Below are positions 35,902-48,198 of a stretch of DNA of 64,000 nucleotides, piece by piece. The DNA comes from Gentiana macrophylla. Its lineage: Eukaryota > Streptophyta > Magnoliopsida > Gentianales > Gentianaceae. The first letter of the stretch is position 1. Each line of letters starts with the position of its first letter. The stretch spans positions 99,999,832 through 100,063,831 of the forward strand of contig CM047806.1 in the NCBI GenBank assembly GCA_026214975.1, read 5' to 3'. The notes beneath the pieces were generated by a model. The model saw nothing but the letters and a program-made list of their open reading frames with translations. It was not told the origin of the DNA and ran no database searches. Position numbers and translations under genes: made by a program.

Positions 35902-36560
35902 TCACCTTCCCCCGTTCGGATTTTATGCATGCACACATGGGGCTGATTCCTCGGATATCAGCCACTTGCCATCGAGCGAGGATGTTCTTTTCAAGCACTT
36001 TTATCGGTGCTTCTTGCTCGGGCTCGAGTTTTGAAGAGATGATCAAGGTAATTTATCACCATCCTTAAGAAAAATGTACTTAAGGTGTTGCGGAGGCGGT
36101 TTAAGCTCCAAGTCGGTAGGTGGTTGCTCAATATTGGATTTTAAGGGGCCACCTTTTTCCTTATGGGCTTGAAGTGGTTGGTGAAGAATACCTCATCTTC
36201 CGGTACAACCCCGAAAGATCTTGGATCACATCATCCATAGGGATCATACCTTCGGCCCCGCTTTCTCCTTCTTATGCTTGATCATCTTTCTCAACTCTTG
36301 CCTTACAGCTCCTGCTGCATTTGTTCCCAATCATCAACCTCCCAATGAGTAGTCTCTCTCCAGGAAATCCACTTCATCCCGACTACCCATCAGGGGCTTA
36401 TAACCTACGGGGTTAAAGTCTTCTGATGCATCTCTTTGAAATCATCGTTCATTCTTTGGGAATCTCCATGTTTCTTGTTCATTGTGAGGCTCGGTGTGAG
36501 AAAGTTGTGAGAGGCGACTGCGTCGGTGACTCGGCTGTAATGAAAGCGAAGATGGTCCAC
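35902..36560 (-). pseudogene. E6 pre-RT region, 5' of the E7 insertion
   Basis: The minus-strand text includes the CMHKIRTGEG segment (about 35930-35900) that matches E5 near 24896, and the KPPPQHLKYIFL segment upstream (about 36120-36070) that joins protease to RT in Athila polyproteins. The gene is cut at 35902 by E7 and continues at 32682. Stops are frequent. Confidence 0.72.
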
Positions 36561-36599
36561 GATCGACTTGATCTTTAATGTTTATAAGCGAAAGCACCT

Positions 36600-37060
36600 A
36601 TCTCTGTTAGCTCTGCGCTTCTTGAGTTGGCATCTTCTTCGTCCTCATAAATTGCTCAATGAGCGAGATTTCTTCAATCAAGGTTTCCTCGGGACTTTTC
36701 CTCGTGTGAAGGTAGCGGATGTATAATCGACTAAAGCGTAATCGACCCTTACGAGAAATCGATGAGCGGCGGAGGTGTCCAAAAGGTCGGCCTAGAATTA
36801 GGGGCATCTCTTTTGTCAAGTGGATAGTCTAAGATAACCCGATCGATAGGGAAAACCAAATGTTCAACACGGAGAAGAACATTTAGCGCAACCAGTCTTT
36901 GGCGGCTAGATCGGTCTACCATCGAAGAGAAATAGGCGTTCCGCATTCTTTTATCTAAACCGAGCTTTTTGCAGGCGTTCAATGGCATCACATTTATGGA
37001 GGCCCCTGAGTCGCATAAGGCGTTTTAGAACATGTGGCCTTCAATCTCATAAGAGATTGA
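36600..37060 (-). pseudogene. E6 aspartic protease, broken but with intact active site
   Basis: Minus strand. The active-site segment CDSGASIN is complete, with DSGAS at 36998-37012, followed by VMPLNACKKLGL, a surface-loop block, FPIDRVILDYPL (near 36845-36810) and a PLILGRPF block (near 36800). This is the order of retroviral-type aspartic proteases. The frame shifts between the blocks. E5 has lost the active-site glycine at the same place, so E6 is the better-preserved copy. Confidence 0.82.
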
Positions 37061-39019
37061 AGGTCTCGAATCACCTAAGCACAGTAGCAACTTTTGTGAA
37101 ACCATGAGCAATCTTCTCTTAAAACTTCTTACGCCATCCTTGAAGCTTCTTCTTGCTTCCACAAACTTCCTTAAGATACTTAGAGCACTTGGGCATTTCG
37201 ATCAATATCTCCATTGAAGAGTATACTCACTTTGGTATCTCTGAGCATCTCTCCTCACTCCGTCATATTATGCTGTCATGGTGAGGGTATTCTCTTTCTT
37301 CTTTGGCGGGTAAGGAAGGGCTTTATCATTGTTCATGGCTTGATTTTTGTATGCCTTCGTCTTCCTTATCCTTCCATCGACAAACTTTTCCTCCTCTTCT
37401 TTGTGAAAGTGCAGCCCACGACTTTTCCTCGTTTCTCTGTCGAATCATTTTCATCACCGAAGAATCATCATTAAGCTCCTCCTCCTTTATTTGCTTTCTT
37501 GATATTTAACCCGATTGCCCCTCTGAACTTATGGCGTCGGGAGGGGCTACTCATTCCGACATCTTTCGGGTCTGCACTGCTTACCACTTCTTAAAGTAAC
37601 CTCATTGACTCTTCGTTCCCATAATCCCATTGAGGTGTGATGGCGGTGCAAACATTGATATCTGCTTTAGGATTTCTTTCGGTATAACTTGGAAGTTTAC
37701 CGTGGAGGTGCATTTGCTTGTTGATCTTCCATCGACCAACTGTCTCTCTATTGTCTTGACACTAGTAGCGGGGTCTTCACCATGTCTCTACTAGCTCATC
37801 AAACTTATGTTGGGGACACTGAGAGGTGGTTTGGTTATGAGGTTGGTTTGATTCAACCACCTTGAGGTCTTTGGGAGTTAGGATTGTGAGATTGATTAAC
37901 CATCCAGGAGGTGGTCTTTGATAACTTGAGTTGAAAGAAGGTTTTGAATTGGTTGGGCGGGTGGTGCATTAAGCTTGATTAAAATTGGGATGTTGAAATC
38001 CGGAATGATTAAGTCACGATTGAAGTTTACGAAGGTTTGGTTATGATTCTCCATTAAATTCACTTCCTCATTCATCTCATTTCCACTTTGCATTCCCGGG
38101 TAGTTCACATCGATGGCCCTTGTTCTTTGCTGCATTTGTAAATTGGCTAGGCGCTTGCTAATTACTTCCATTTGAGCAACTAACACCTTAGTCTCGAGAG
38201 GTGCTCATGGCCAGTTCATCTTATTCCCACTAACATTGGTCTTTTTGGAGTTGACCACATGTTATTCTTTGCTATAGTTTGGCTACCACATAGCGGCATC
38301 ATCACCTCCCCAGGAAGGATCCGTGGCGAGTTGAATCAGGAAGTCTCTATTTGGTTGAGAGACACCTCTGTAGAATAACTCAGTAGCTCATGTCTCTCTG
38401 TATCCATGGTTAGGGCACTTCCTCATCATGATTTAGTCTCTCCCGTGCTTTCCCCACACTCTCACCATCAAGTTGTTCAAATGTGGCTATCTCCTTTTCA
38501 TGTCCATGATTGTCCCGAGGTGAGACAAACTTGAGCAAAGGCTCTTTTGACATCATTCAGTGCGGAGAGAATGATGGGCTAAAGATTTGAACCAACGGTT
38601 TGCTTCACCACTTTAGAGCAAGCGGGAAGAGTTTTAATTTGACAATCTCGAGAATCAACACCAGGATAGTGGCACGCTTAGCAGATTTGAGCGAAGGTGG
38701 ACAAGAAGTCATGAGGATCTTAAGTCGGCGATTGCCATGAAAAGAACTATTACGGACCGATCCTACCACTCTATTTTCGGATCGAAGTTCACTTGCCTCA
38801 TATGCGGAGGCGAATGTATAAGTCTATGCCCTTCGAAGTCTTAGTCAAGATAGGGGCATAGGGGTCTGATTTAATTGGTTTAAATTTGGTTTTGCGGAAT
38901 TGTTGAAAGTGATTATTTATTCCAGCTTGTTGATTCTGTTGTTGTTGTATTGACTGCATCTGTTGAAGGATCAGATTCATTTGGGTTTGAGGATCTGGAT
39001 TTGGAACTTCATTAGCCAT
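37061..39019 (-). pseudogene. E6 Athila-type Gag, broken
   Basis: It starts with MANEVPNPDPQTQMNL, whose ATG begins at 39019 on the minus strand; the open frame runs upstream to 39049. A glutamine-rich MQSIQQQQNQQ segment follows. Further on, QMEVISKRLANLQMQQ (near 38175-38125) and an asparagine-rich IPDFNIPIL segment match E5. Frames break at least six times. There is no readable zinc knuckle. Length from start to protease is about 650 codons, which suits Athila Gag plus linker. Confidence 0.75.
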
Positions 39020-39650
39020 AATGTCTGGATTAGGGAAGAGCTTTCTCACGATAATAGATCGCTCGGGTTAGGGATTAAAGGTAAGAGGTCCTGCCTACTC
39101 TGGTTTGCATAAACCAGGAAGAGTAGAAACAGGAAGAAATCAACCTTAGGGTTGATGAGAACGAATGTAGAGAAGATTAGAGGAGTCAGAGTTTTTGAAA
39201 GAGAGAGAGAAGAGGATTACGGAGGTGAGCAGCTCGTTGAGTCTTTGAACTAGCGTTCGAGAGAAGACAAATTGAGGCGGAGCAGGCGTTCAAATCTTTG
39301 GGCGCCCGTTCGAGAAAGATTTCTTTTTATTTTATTTTTTTATTCTTTTTTAGAAAAGATATAAAGCGAAGCAGAAAAAAGAAACCTACCTCGAAAAACT
39401 TAAAGCAGGAAAAACACTAAGGCGGTGAAAAAAGCGTGTTGAAATCTTACAGGGCTAAAATGGAAGGAAAACAGTGGATTTTGACCTCGAAAATGGTGTC
39501 GAACGGCTGTAGGTGGATTGGCACGTCGTCGGCGTCGAGCGAGGCTTTCGAATTGGGGTCTGCGTGCCAAGCGGACACTCGAGCGAAAGTTATGGCAAAA
39601 AATCTGCCGACGAAAAGCGCACTCTGAAGAATCCGACAAGCCTTACCGAC
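39020..39650 (-). mobile_element. E6 untranslated leader
   Basis: Between primer site and Gag, homologous in blocks to the E5 leader. It includes an AGAGAGAGAG run near 39200 and GGGCGCCCGTTC at about 39301-39312, an LTR-type motif occurring here outside the LTR. No gene is seen; open frames on both strands at 39400-39880 are chance overlaps of leader and LTR. Confidence 0.65.
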
Positions 39651-39668
39651 TCCCGGCAGCGGCGCCAA
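39651..39668 (-). promoter_or_regulatory. E6 primer-binding site (tRNA-Asp type)
   Basis: The plus-strand text TCCCGGCAGCGGCGCCAA reads TTGGCGCCGCTGCCGGGA on the element strand, five bases inside the 5' LTR end at 39674. Confidence 0.88.
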
Positions 39669-39673
39669 AAACT

Positions 39674-41268
39674 TGTTCGGTAAAAACTAGTTTTAAATTT
39701 ATAATTACGGAACACCCCAAGTGCAAGGCTCGTAGTAAAGGTGTTACGGGTCGTCTAAGGAATCGAGCGTCTATCGGATTAAATGAGTTATTGTATCGAT
39801 TATGTCACAAATTATTATCTAAAACTAAGGTATATATTAATTATAATCTAGAAACTATGACTAGAAGCAGAAAATAGAACAAAAGCGACCTTTGGCGGGC
39901 GTTCAGCGATGTGGTGGCGTCCGTTAACGTTCTGAAGAAGCGAGAAAATATCACGAAAGCGAGGTAAAAAACTAGGGTTTTAAAATAACTAAACTTAGCA
40001 ACAAAAGTTGATATGAACGAATCGGTTTATCAAATAATTAAAAGAACGGCAAGGCAACGAGAATCCACCAATCAACCAACCAACCCCAACTAGATTGTGA
40101 GCTAAAAATACGATTTTTAGTAATGATCAACTCACGAATTCGATTAAATCTCTTTAATCAATTTCTAGGGTTTCGTTTTCTTTCCCAAGCAAAACTAAAC
40201 TAGCATGCATAACACGATCATGAGATTGTCTCCAATACTCTACTCAATTAATCATAAACAATCTCTTGAATTACAATTAATTGCATCAATTGAAAAGATC
40301 AAAGCTTGAACAATATTCTCATATAAATTCAATCAAAAGGTAGTTTCATCGATCTCTTGATTCAATAAAACATAAACAATATAACAATATTCAATTGATG
40401 AAAAATCATAAATTTAACTTACTAAAAATATAGCTAAAATCCTCTAGTTGGTGTAGTTGTTGATTGGTTTCCTCCGTTGTCCCACGCATGGTGCTTAGCC
40501 AACAATCATGTTGGTGATCATGATTGTTGGGATGGAAGAGGTCATCTCCTTGAGTTAAGCTCTTTTGGATATCTGATTGCTTTGTGTGTTTTTGGTGTGT
40601 AAAAATCTAATTTTAGGGTTTAGAATCTTATTTGCTATTTATAGATTTTTAAAGCGGCTAGGGTTAGGTCATTTGTTGGGCGCCCGTCCGGCAAGGTAAG
40701 CGCCCGTCGAGTCTTCACAAAATTCATCGAGTCGGGCCGAGTCTTCTTGGGCGTCCGTCCTATGCAAAAATGGGCCTAAATCTGCTGAAATTTTCACAAC
40801 TCTGAATCAAATATCTCCTCACTGGGCGCTTGATCTGGAATAGTGGATGCTCGTCACACAGGACCTTTCTTCTTTGAATCGAATAAGCCTTACGGGCGCC
40901 CGTCACGGTGCTTTAAGCGCCCGTCCTTTGGGGCGGATGCAATGAGCCTTGATTCGACCATGTAAACCTTCATGCCAATCTCAAACTTGCATCTTTCTCC
41001 TTCCTTTAATCTTCAATCAAACACCGTTCTAGCTCCTTTCACAACATGCAAGCATACCTACAAGGCGATAAAGCGAGCAAAGTGTAAATCGTACATAAAT
41101 AGATAAAAACCACATAAATAGCTCGATTTCCACACTTTAATAAATTCTAAACCCATTCTTCCAATTTATCCTTTTAGCAAGTGATTTTCTATTAAAAAAA
41201 AACACTAAAACACGGAAGATATTATTACGGAATAACTCGATATAAACCACAAAATTAGTAAGTAAACA
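39674..41268 (-). repeat. E6 5' LTR
   Basis: 1595 bp, starting (minus strand) TGTTTACTTACT at 41268 and ending CCGAACA at 39674. The TATA-like site is at about 40636-40645. Motifs of the GGGCGCCCGTC type are near 40678, 40699, 40749 and 40894. It is followed on the right by ATTTC, the second target copy. Confidence 0.9.
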
Positions 41269-42200
41269 ATTTCATGGGCCCTTCCCATCTTCATGCTCCA
41301 ATAAATACATTCTTATCATTGTGTAGACTATGTTTCCAAATGGGTGGAGGCAATAGCCACCCAAACTAATGATCACAAAGTTGTGAAGAAATTCTTGCAA
41401 AGAATATCTTCACGGTCAGCTGTCTAGAGCCCTCGTTAGTGATGAAGGTACTCATTTTTGCAGCGCCCGCTTGATAAAATTCTTGAGAAATATGGTGTCG
41501 GACATAAAATCGGTACACCATATCATCCCCAAACAAGTGGCCAAGTCGAGGTAAGCAACCGGAGCCTTAAAAGGATTCTAGAAAAGACCATGAGCATAAA
41601 TAGATCCAGCTGGAGTCTAAAGTTGGATGGCGGCGCTTTGGGACTATCGCCAGCTGCGTTTAAGACCCCTATGGGCACGTCACCCTTCCAAATGGTTTAT
41701 GGCAAGGCATGCCATTTACGGTCGAGCTTGAACACAGAGCTTCTTGGGCTATTAAATTCTTGAATTTGATAGCCAACTACGTGGGGAAAAAAGGTTATTG
41801 CAATTAAATGAGCTCGGCAATTTAGACTCGAGCTTATGAGATTGCCAAAATTAGTAAGGAAAGAACTAAGGTACTCCATGATGCTAAGATCAAGGATCGA
41901 GAATTCAAAGTGGGTGATATGGCTTTGCTCTATTATACCAGGCTCCATCTGTTTGCGGTAAGCTCAAATCTAGATAGTGCGGCCCTTTGAGATTCTCGAT
42001 GTCAATCAAGTGGAAGCGATCACGTTAAGCGGGTATGATAATCAACCGCTTTAAGGTAAATGGTCAAAGACTCAAAAAATATTTTGGCCAACAAAAAGAA
42101 AATGCGAGACCATGTACTTTCAAAAGAGGTTGAAGCTTGGCGATATTACGATCTGCGATGAGATCCCGTCGAATTCTTTCATTCGGATGATGACATTCTA
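41269..42200 (+). pseudogene. E5 integrase, second part, broken
   Basis: This continues the reading interrupted at 26742. The core opens with FMGPFPSS, then a VDYVSKWVEA segment with the first catalytic aspartate (about 41325), a region around GTHFC (about 41450) with frame breaks, and HPQTSGQVEVSNRSLKRILE at 41524-41583 containing the third catalytic acidic residue. KTPMGTSPFQMVYGKACHL (about 41665-41720) and a KVGDMALLYYTRL C-terminal block (about 41910-41950) follow. This is typical Athila/Tat integrase with no chromodomain visible. Stops near 41430 and frameshifts near 41625 inactivate it. Confidence 0.88.
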
Positions 42201-43777
42201 CATTTACCCGTGAGGACCCTTCTTCCAAGACATCACGAACATGTCGGTATACCTAAAGCGTAACTTTGCACAAAGCGGGATGAAGAAGAAGTCGAGTGCT
42301 ATCTGGAGAGTTAAGTTCAAACACTTAGTTGAGCACTTGACTTGTTGTTGTTTGCGGCCACACCCACATCCTTCATTACGATTCCGATGAAGAAGTGGCT
42401 AGAAGTAAACCAAAGTGGCCCGATCCGGGTTAACTTTGAAATCATGTCAAGATAATGACATAAAGAAAGCGCTCTAGGAAGCGACCTAGTCTTTTAAGTT
42501 ACTTTTTAGATAAGTTTTAGGGCATTAGGAATAAAACCATGGTGATTTGTGTGTTGGTTATCCTGTCCTATTTGTGAATGCTTTATGTGCTACATGTTTA
42601 CTCATATACCCTTGTCCCGAGATTATACGCTATGTCGAGTGTTGCGAGATACTTTTGAAGCGGTTTTGCCGGCTATTCCTTGATGTTATGCATTCTTGAT
42701 CTGAGTTGCGGCGGTACATTAATGTTCGACCGACAACCACTTTGCAACTTGGCTAAGTATTCTTTTCTTTCATTTGCACATTACGAGGACATAATGTGAT
42801 TTAAGTGTGGGGGTGTCTACATGTTTTCATGTTATATTTATTGGAAAATGAGTAAATGTGGATTTCATGCCAAATTTAAAATATTTGTGAGTTACGAGCA
42901 TATGATTGAAACAAAAGGCTCATTGGTTGTAGTTTCGGCGATGATTATGCGTAACTTACGTGAGATAGTTATAGCATGCTTTACTAATATGAGATAGTAT
43001 TCATTTCATATTCACGTAAGCCTTTGAAATTGAGCGACATTTTTAAACTTTATCCATTCACTATCTAGTGATTTATCCTAGAGACTTGTGCTAAATAGTA
43101 GCAGTAAACATTACACTAATTTCTAACCGTGTCTTGTGAATATCTGAAGGTTTGAATGTGATAGGAGGATATATCTTAAGGTTTGTATACCAATCTAAGA
43201 TGATTAATATGGATAAAATTTGTGTATGTCGGATGTAAATTTTGCCAATGATTTGAGTGCGGTAGGGCATTATCACGAAATCTGTCTACGCTCATGAGGT
43301 TCAATAGCTCCATTGCTGATGATAGTAGTCCGGCTAGGGTGTTATCACGAAACATCCTATTCTTTGGGAATGAGAGAACATATGCTATATATGTGAAATT
43401 AAGTTAATCATAAAGAAAATTTAGTAAATGGTACTATGGAAGTTGGTAGGAACCGTAGTTATCTTTAACTATCCAGAGTATAAACCGAATGATATGTTTT
43501 AGGGATTATCTAATAAGTACAGGAAGACTTTTTGTGGAGCAGTTCTTTGCTATACCTAGGAAAGTCATTAGGATTATTTGAGCAGTTTTGTCTTGAAAGA
43601 ATAGTGGAGATTGAAAAGGGCTTTTCACACACACTGAATCTATCTCTATGTTGGTAGTAATTGCTATATTTGTCGTATCTTTTGTTACGTGAGTTAGGAA
43701 TCTGTTTGGATTGCGTGGAAGTGAGCTAGTTTTGATTGTTTTGTTTGGGACGAACAAAAGTCTAAGTGTGGGGGAGT
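42201..43777 (+). mobile_element. E5 3' non-coding interior with polypurine tract
   Basis: 1.6 kb without a recognised gene; the envelope-like ORF seen in E1 is not found. It is homologous to E6 28343-29640. The polypurine tract TCTAAGTGTGGGGGAGT is at 43761-43777 and abuts the 3' LTR. A GTGTGGGGG repeat of the tract occurs earlier, near 42805. Confidence 0.75.
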
Positions 43778-45396
43778 TGTTTTACAACTAATTTTATTGT
43801 TTATATCGAGTTACTTCGTAACAATATCTTCCGTGTTTTAGTGATTTTTATATGAAATCACTTGCTAAAAGGATAAATTGAAAGAATGGGTTTAGAATTC
43901 ATTAAAGTGTAAAAACCAAGCCAATTATGTGGTTTAACGTTGATTATTTATCTATTTGTATGATTCTATATTTTTGCGTGTTTTTATCACCTTGTAGGTA
44001 TGCATGCATGGCATTGGAATGAGCTAAAAAAAAAGAGATACTCAATTGGAGGTTTGAAGTAGAAGAAGAAGGATGCAAGTCGGCAGGGAAAAAAGCGGCG
44101 TTACTAACCCGTCCAGGTGGGCCGGGCGTTTAAACTTTGGTTGGCGTCGAGAGGAGATTGATTCGGGAAGTTCGAGGTTTTGATGGGCGGCGTCATTGTT
44201 CCGTCCAGCTGGGCGGGCGTTAGCAATATTGACGGCGTCGGGAGGAAGAAGTGGATTGAGTCTTATGATTTTTCTTTGAGCGGCGTCTATTTTTGCATAG
44301 GGCGGGCGTCCAAGAAGACTCGGCCCGACTCGATAAATTTTACGCGCTGGGCGGGCGTCTACCTTTCTAGGCAGGCGTCAATCGCCGAATTAACTAGCCG
44401 CCTCAAAATCTTATAAATACCGGCGCATATCAAACCACAAGGGCATCATCGCATTATTCATTCATTCAAAACCCTAGCGCCGCGCATATCCAAAGAGCAA
44501 ACTCGAAGATGAACTCTTCCATCCGACAATCATGATCACCAATATGATTGTTGGCTAAGCATAGTCAGTGGTGGGACAACGGAGAAACCAATCAACAACT
44601 ACACCAACTAGAGGATTTTGAGCTATATTTTTAGTGAGTTAAATTCTTTGTTTTTATCAATTGAATGTTGTGATTAATTGTTTATGTTTTATTGAATCAA
44701 GAGATCGATGAAACTACCTTTTTGATTGAATTTATATGAGAATATTGTTCAAGCTTTGATCTTTTCAATTGATGCAATTAATTGTAATTCAAGAGATTGT
44801 TTATGATTAATTGAGTAGAGTATTGGAGACAATCTCATGATCGTGTTATGCATGTTAGTTTAGTTTGGCTTGAGAAAGAAAACGAAACCCTAGAAATTGA
44901 TTAAAGAGATTTAATCGAATTCGTGATTTGATCATTACTAAAAACCGTATTTTTAGCTCACAATCTAGTTGGGGTTGGTTGGTTGATTGGTGGATTCTCG
45001 TTGCCTTGTCGTTCTTTTAATTCTTTGATAAATCAAATCGTTCATTATCAACTTTTATTGCTACGTTTAGTTATTTTAAAGATTCTAGTTTTTACCTGGT
45101 GTTTTTACGCATGTTTACATTCGCGAGCGATATCGACAGCCGTCCACCTTGGTGAGCGGCCGTCGATGTCGAATTTTACATTTCTGTTTTATTTTAGCCA
45201 TTATTCATCGTTTTTATATTATAGTTAATATATACCTTAGTTTTAGATAATAATTTGTGACATAATCGATATAATAACCGTACTTTAATCCGATAAACAC
45301 TCGACTCCCTTAGGATGACCCGTTAACACGCTTTACTACGAACCTTATACTTGGGGTGTTTCGGTTTATAAATTTAAAACTAGTTTTTACCGAACA
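43778..45396 (+). repeat. E5 3' LTR
   Basis: 1619 bp from TGTTTTACAAC to CCGAACA. GGGCGGGCGTC-type motifs lie at about 44118-44390, just upstream of the TATA-like site at 44411-44420. It is followed by E8 Copia sequence. The five bases after it (TTAGC, 45397-45401) should be one target copy; the other is lost in the N gap. Confidence 0.9.
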
Positions 45397-46960
45397 TTAG
45401 CCAAAAAGACAGCCGCACCTTTTGTATGATTAATAAAAGGGGGTAAGGATAAAAGGTTATATTTAGAACCAAGGATGCAAAACACATCATGTAGGACCAA
45501 TTGAGGGTTCATCCTTACTTGTCCTATATGAGTGAGAGAGACATTATTTCCATTAGGCAGTCCCATTTTTATACCGGATGAAGGTTTGCGATTGCTCAAT
45601 AGATCTAATGATCTACAATGTGTTCTATGGCACGAGTCAAGATCCATTGTATTGGTCTTACTAAATTTAAATCACTTTTTCTATAGCAGGTGAGTTGTGT
45701 GTGACAATATCGGCGGAGTTGACCAATAGGAAATCCTGCATGTCTAGGAGGATCATTCAGTGAGCCATCAACTTGTCAAGTTGATGTCTTTGTAGATTAG
45801 AAACCCGGTCCAGCGGACCTTGGTCGATGAGACTACTTGGTTTGTGATCTTCTAACCTGTGATTGTTCATCTTCTACCATATTGTCTCTGCACTTGAAAC
45901 CAGGAGAAAAGCCATGCTTCTTGTAACGAGTCTCCTCAATATGACCATTGAATCCACAAAAACTACATTGCATCTTATTGGGATTTTAGGTCTGGGATTT
46001 GCAGCAGAGTTAGGTCTGCTGACAATCTGATTTTGTCCCTGTCCATTCTTTTGTGACAAGAGAACCATGGAATATTGTATTGGCCTTGTTAGCCACATAC
46101 AACTTATGTCTTTCAAACTTGATTGCTATTGCAAAGGCATCATGAATTTCTAGAAAGGGCACCATCAACATCGCATGTGAGACCATTGACTCAAATTCAT
46201 CCCTCAAACCTTTAAGGAATTTCATGACATGTTTAGCCTCCATATGATCCACCAGAGTGCAAATTACATTGCAGTGACATTGGGGATCACAAGAACAGAC
46301 TGGTATAGGCCTAATGGTCTTGATTTCTTCCCAAAGAATCATTAACTTTGTGAAATATTGATTGACAGAATCTGTGCCTTGCTTCAGCAGATGCATTTCT
46401 TCAAGAAGATTTGAAAGTCTTGAGGCATCAACATTTGAAAATCTTACTGCAAGATTCTTTCAAACTACATGTGCATTCTTGAAGCACATCAAACCCTGGG
46501 CAATGGTGTTCTCTACAAATTCAAGATCCATGATCACACCATTGTATCACATTGTCTCAGTACATGGAAATCTCTTTGAATACATACGGCCTTTTAATTG
46601 TGCCGTCTACGAAGCCAATATTGTTCTTGGTGATTAGCACCATCTCCATGTACATTTTCCATGGATTATAGTTATTGCCATTCATTAATGGCTGAACAAG
46701 AACTAGAGAAGGATTCTTATTCGGATGTGCATATAATGGACCGGAGGGATTTATGTCTTGTTTCTTAGCTGCCATGGCTATCAAGAACTCCATTGGTAAT
46801 GAAAGTGAAAAAACCGATCAAGAACTAATCAAAAAAATATGAAAATGATGACAGTTTACTCTCAAGAAACTAAAATCTCAGAAAAGATGAAAAATACTCT
46901 CAAGATTCTTCAAAGATTAAGGAAAAACGCAGAAAGCATTCATAAATTCTCAAATTTCTA
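45397..46960 (-). pseudogene. E8 Copia Gag and protease region, minus strand, broken
   Basis: Reads right to left. Gag begins near 46793 (MEFLIAMAAKKQDINPSG), with the Copia Gag N-terminal block NPSLVLVQPLMNGNNYNPW and LGFVDGT-like text, matching the retrotran_gag_3 type. The UBN2-like part follows at 46396-46010 (VNQYFTKLMILWEEIK). A zinc knuckle at about 45975-45925 reads CSFCGFNGHIEETRY, with the last cysteine replaced by arginine. The protease motif near 45640 is disrupted by a two-base loss after its DS. The post-protease block LPNGNNVSLTHIGQV continues to 45397, where E5 cuts the gene. Family order and text suggest a Copia element of the Ale/Retrofit type. Confidence 0.8.
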
Positions 46961-46971
46961 CTCTGATACCA
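46961..46971 (-). promoter_or_regulatory. E8 primer-binding site (tRNA-iMet type)
   Basis: Plus-strand CTCTGATACCA reads TGGTATCAGAG on the element strand, three bases inside the end of the 5' LTR. Confidence 0.85.
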
Positions 46972-46974
46972 TGA

Positions 46975-47287
46975 TGAAGTTTATAGAATTATAAACTAAA
47001 GATAAAATGCGGAATATTATTGATGAACTGAAAGTTACAAGTTAAGTTACAATGCAGCTAAACATAAGGTATTTATAGCTTCATACACCTCATGAATCAG
47101 TCAGAAATAAGCTACAAATGGTTATAACAAACTATAACAGAATACCATTTTCTAGATTACATCATACTAAAATGATCAGCTGGTTGTTGGGCTTCCATAC
47201 TATCGTGAAATTCTTTAGTGTCTTCATATTATCGTGAGTACATCGGTGACTACGATCGGCATTCCCTTCAGCCTTTATACTGTAACA
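46975..47287 (-). repeat. E8 5' LTR, short Copia LTR
   Basis: 313 bp on the minus strand, from TGTTACAGTATAAAGG at 47287 to AAACTTCA at 46975. A short LTR is usual for small Copia lineages. The 3' LTR is not in the window. A TATA-like CTATAAATAC (minus strand) is near 47080. Confidence 0.75.
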
Positions 47288-48046
47288 GGGTCTAGGATGT
47301 TGAGGATTATCGAGAACTCATAGCAAAATAAAGGTATGTTAATACCTAACCAAGACCCATCTGACACGTGTAATGCATATAATCCAATGTTGCATCTAAA
47401 ATTACTACATGGTGATCGCGTGCAAGTCACAACACTATCAAAAGGACTAGTCCAATTGCAGTATAGTAAAGCGAATCAAAGTCGATCCTATAGAGCCTAG
47501 GCACAATTAATTATGCAAATTCAAATCCAAGATTGAGAACCAAATAAGGTGGTCTTTGACTAAATAGAATTCAAGGAAAGTAATCAATTGATACGCAAGA
47601 ATATACAAATATTTCTCTTATGAATTCTAAGAAACTAGTCCTTACTATGAGCAATTAAACACTCCCTCAATTATAAATTGATCTTCCTCATTGGTGAATT
47701 TATATTCATTGACAGCTACGGGTGCTATCCCCAAATTTCACCATGTTTCTCATCGATTAGACAGTGGGCGTCTATGTGCGTGAACCGAAAACCTCCTAGG
47801 GTGCCACACAAAAAATGGCTGGAAGTACCTAGAGATCGATTAACTATGTCCAAACTAGAACTTAAATGATGTTACATCGTGCTAATTTACGATGACATGT
47901 AGTGAGGTGATCAGGCTAACAACATGTAAATTAAAACAGAAAATCGGTCGTAGATGGCTCCGATTACACAAAATAAAGATTTACTAGTTGTCTCGCCGTT
48001 TATGTCAATGATAATTTTATTTGGAACACTACTTGCCATTATTATA
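47288..48046. other. Unassigned repeat-like sequence right of E8
   Basis: No gene is recognised. The text at 47440-47515 (CCAATTGCAGTATAGTAAAG, then GTCGATCCTATAGAGCC) resembles the conserved GTCGATCCCACAG stretch near one end of Tat-type LTRs, so part may be an old LTR. Open frames of about 60 codons have no recognisable domain. Confidence 0.35.
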
Positions 48047-48198
48047 CTCCCTCCGTCACATTACAATTATCTACGTTTCCTTTTTGGTTTGTCCCGAAAT
48101 AATTGTCCATTTTGTTCCTTAATTGTCAAATTTCTTCAAATGTCATTCCTTCTTTACATCATTTACAATCAAAAGTGTGTTGAATTAAATGCTCCAAC

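Larger units (their letters stand above)
26743..41268 (-). mobile_element. E6: Athila-like Gypsy element, minus strand, inserted in the E5 integrase
   Basis: A 14.5-kb element with LTRs at 26743-28342 (3') and 39674-41268 (5'), a tRNA-Asp type primer site, a polypurine tract, and a perfect ATTTC target duplication (26738-26742 and 41269-41273). Gag, protease, RT, RNase H and integrase remnants run right to left, and E7 sits within the protease-RT interval. Removing E7 leaves about 11.3 kb, normal for Athila. No envelope-like ORF is seen between integrase and the 3' LTR. E6 is the same family as E5, so it inserted into a relative in opposite orientation. Confidence 0.92.

Noticed and set aside
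39400..39877. Overlapping open frames on both strands around 39.4-39.9 kb
   Set aside because: They span the E6 leader, primer site and LTR end and contain non-coding signals, so the frames are by chance.
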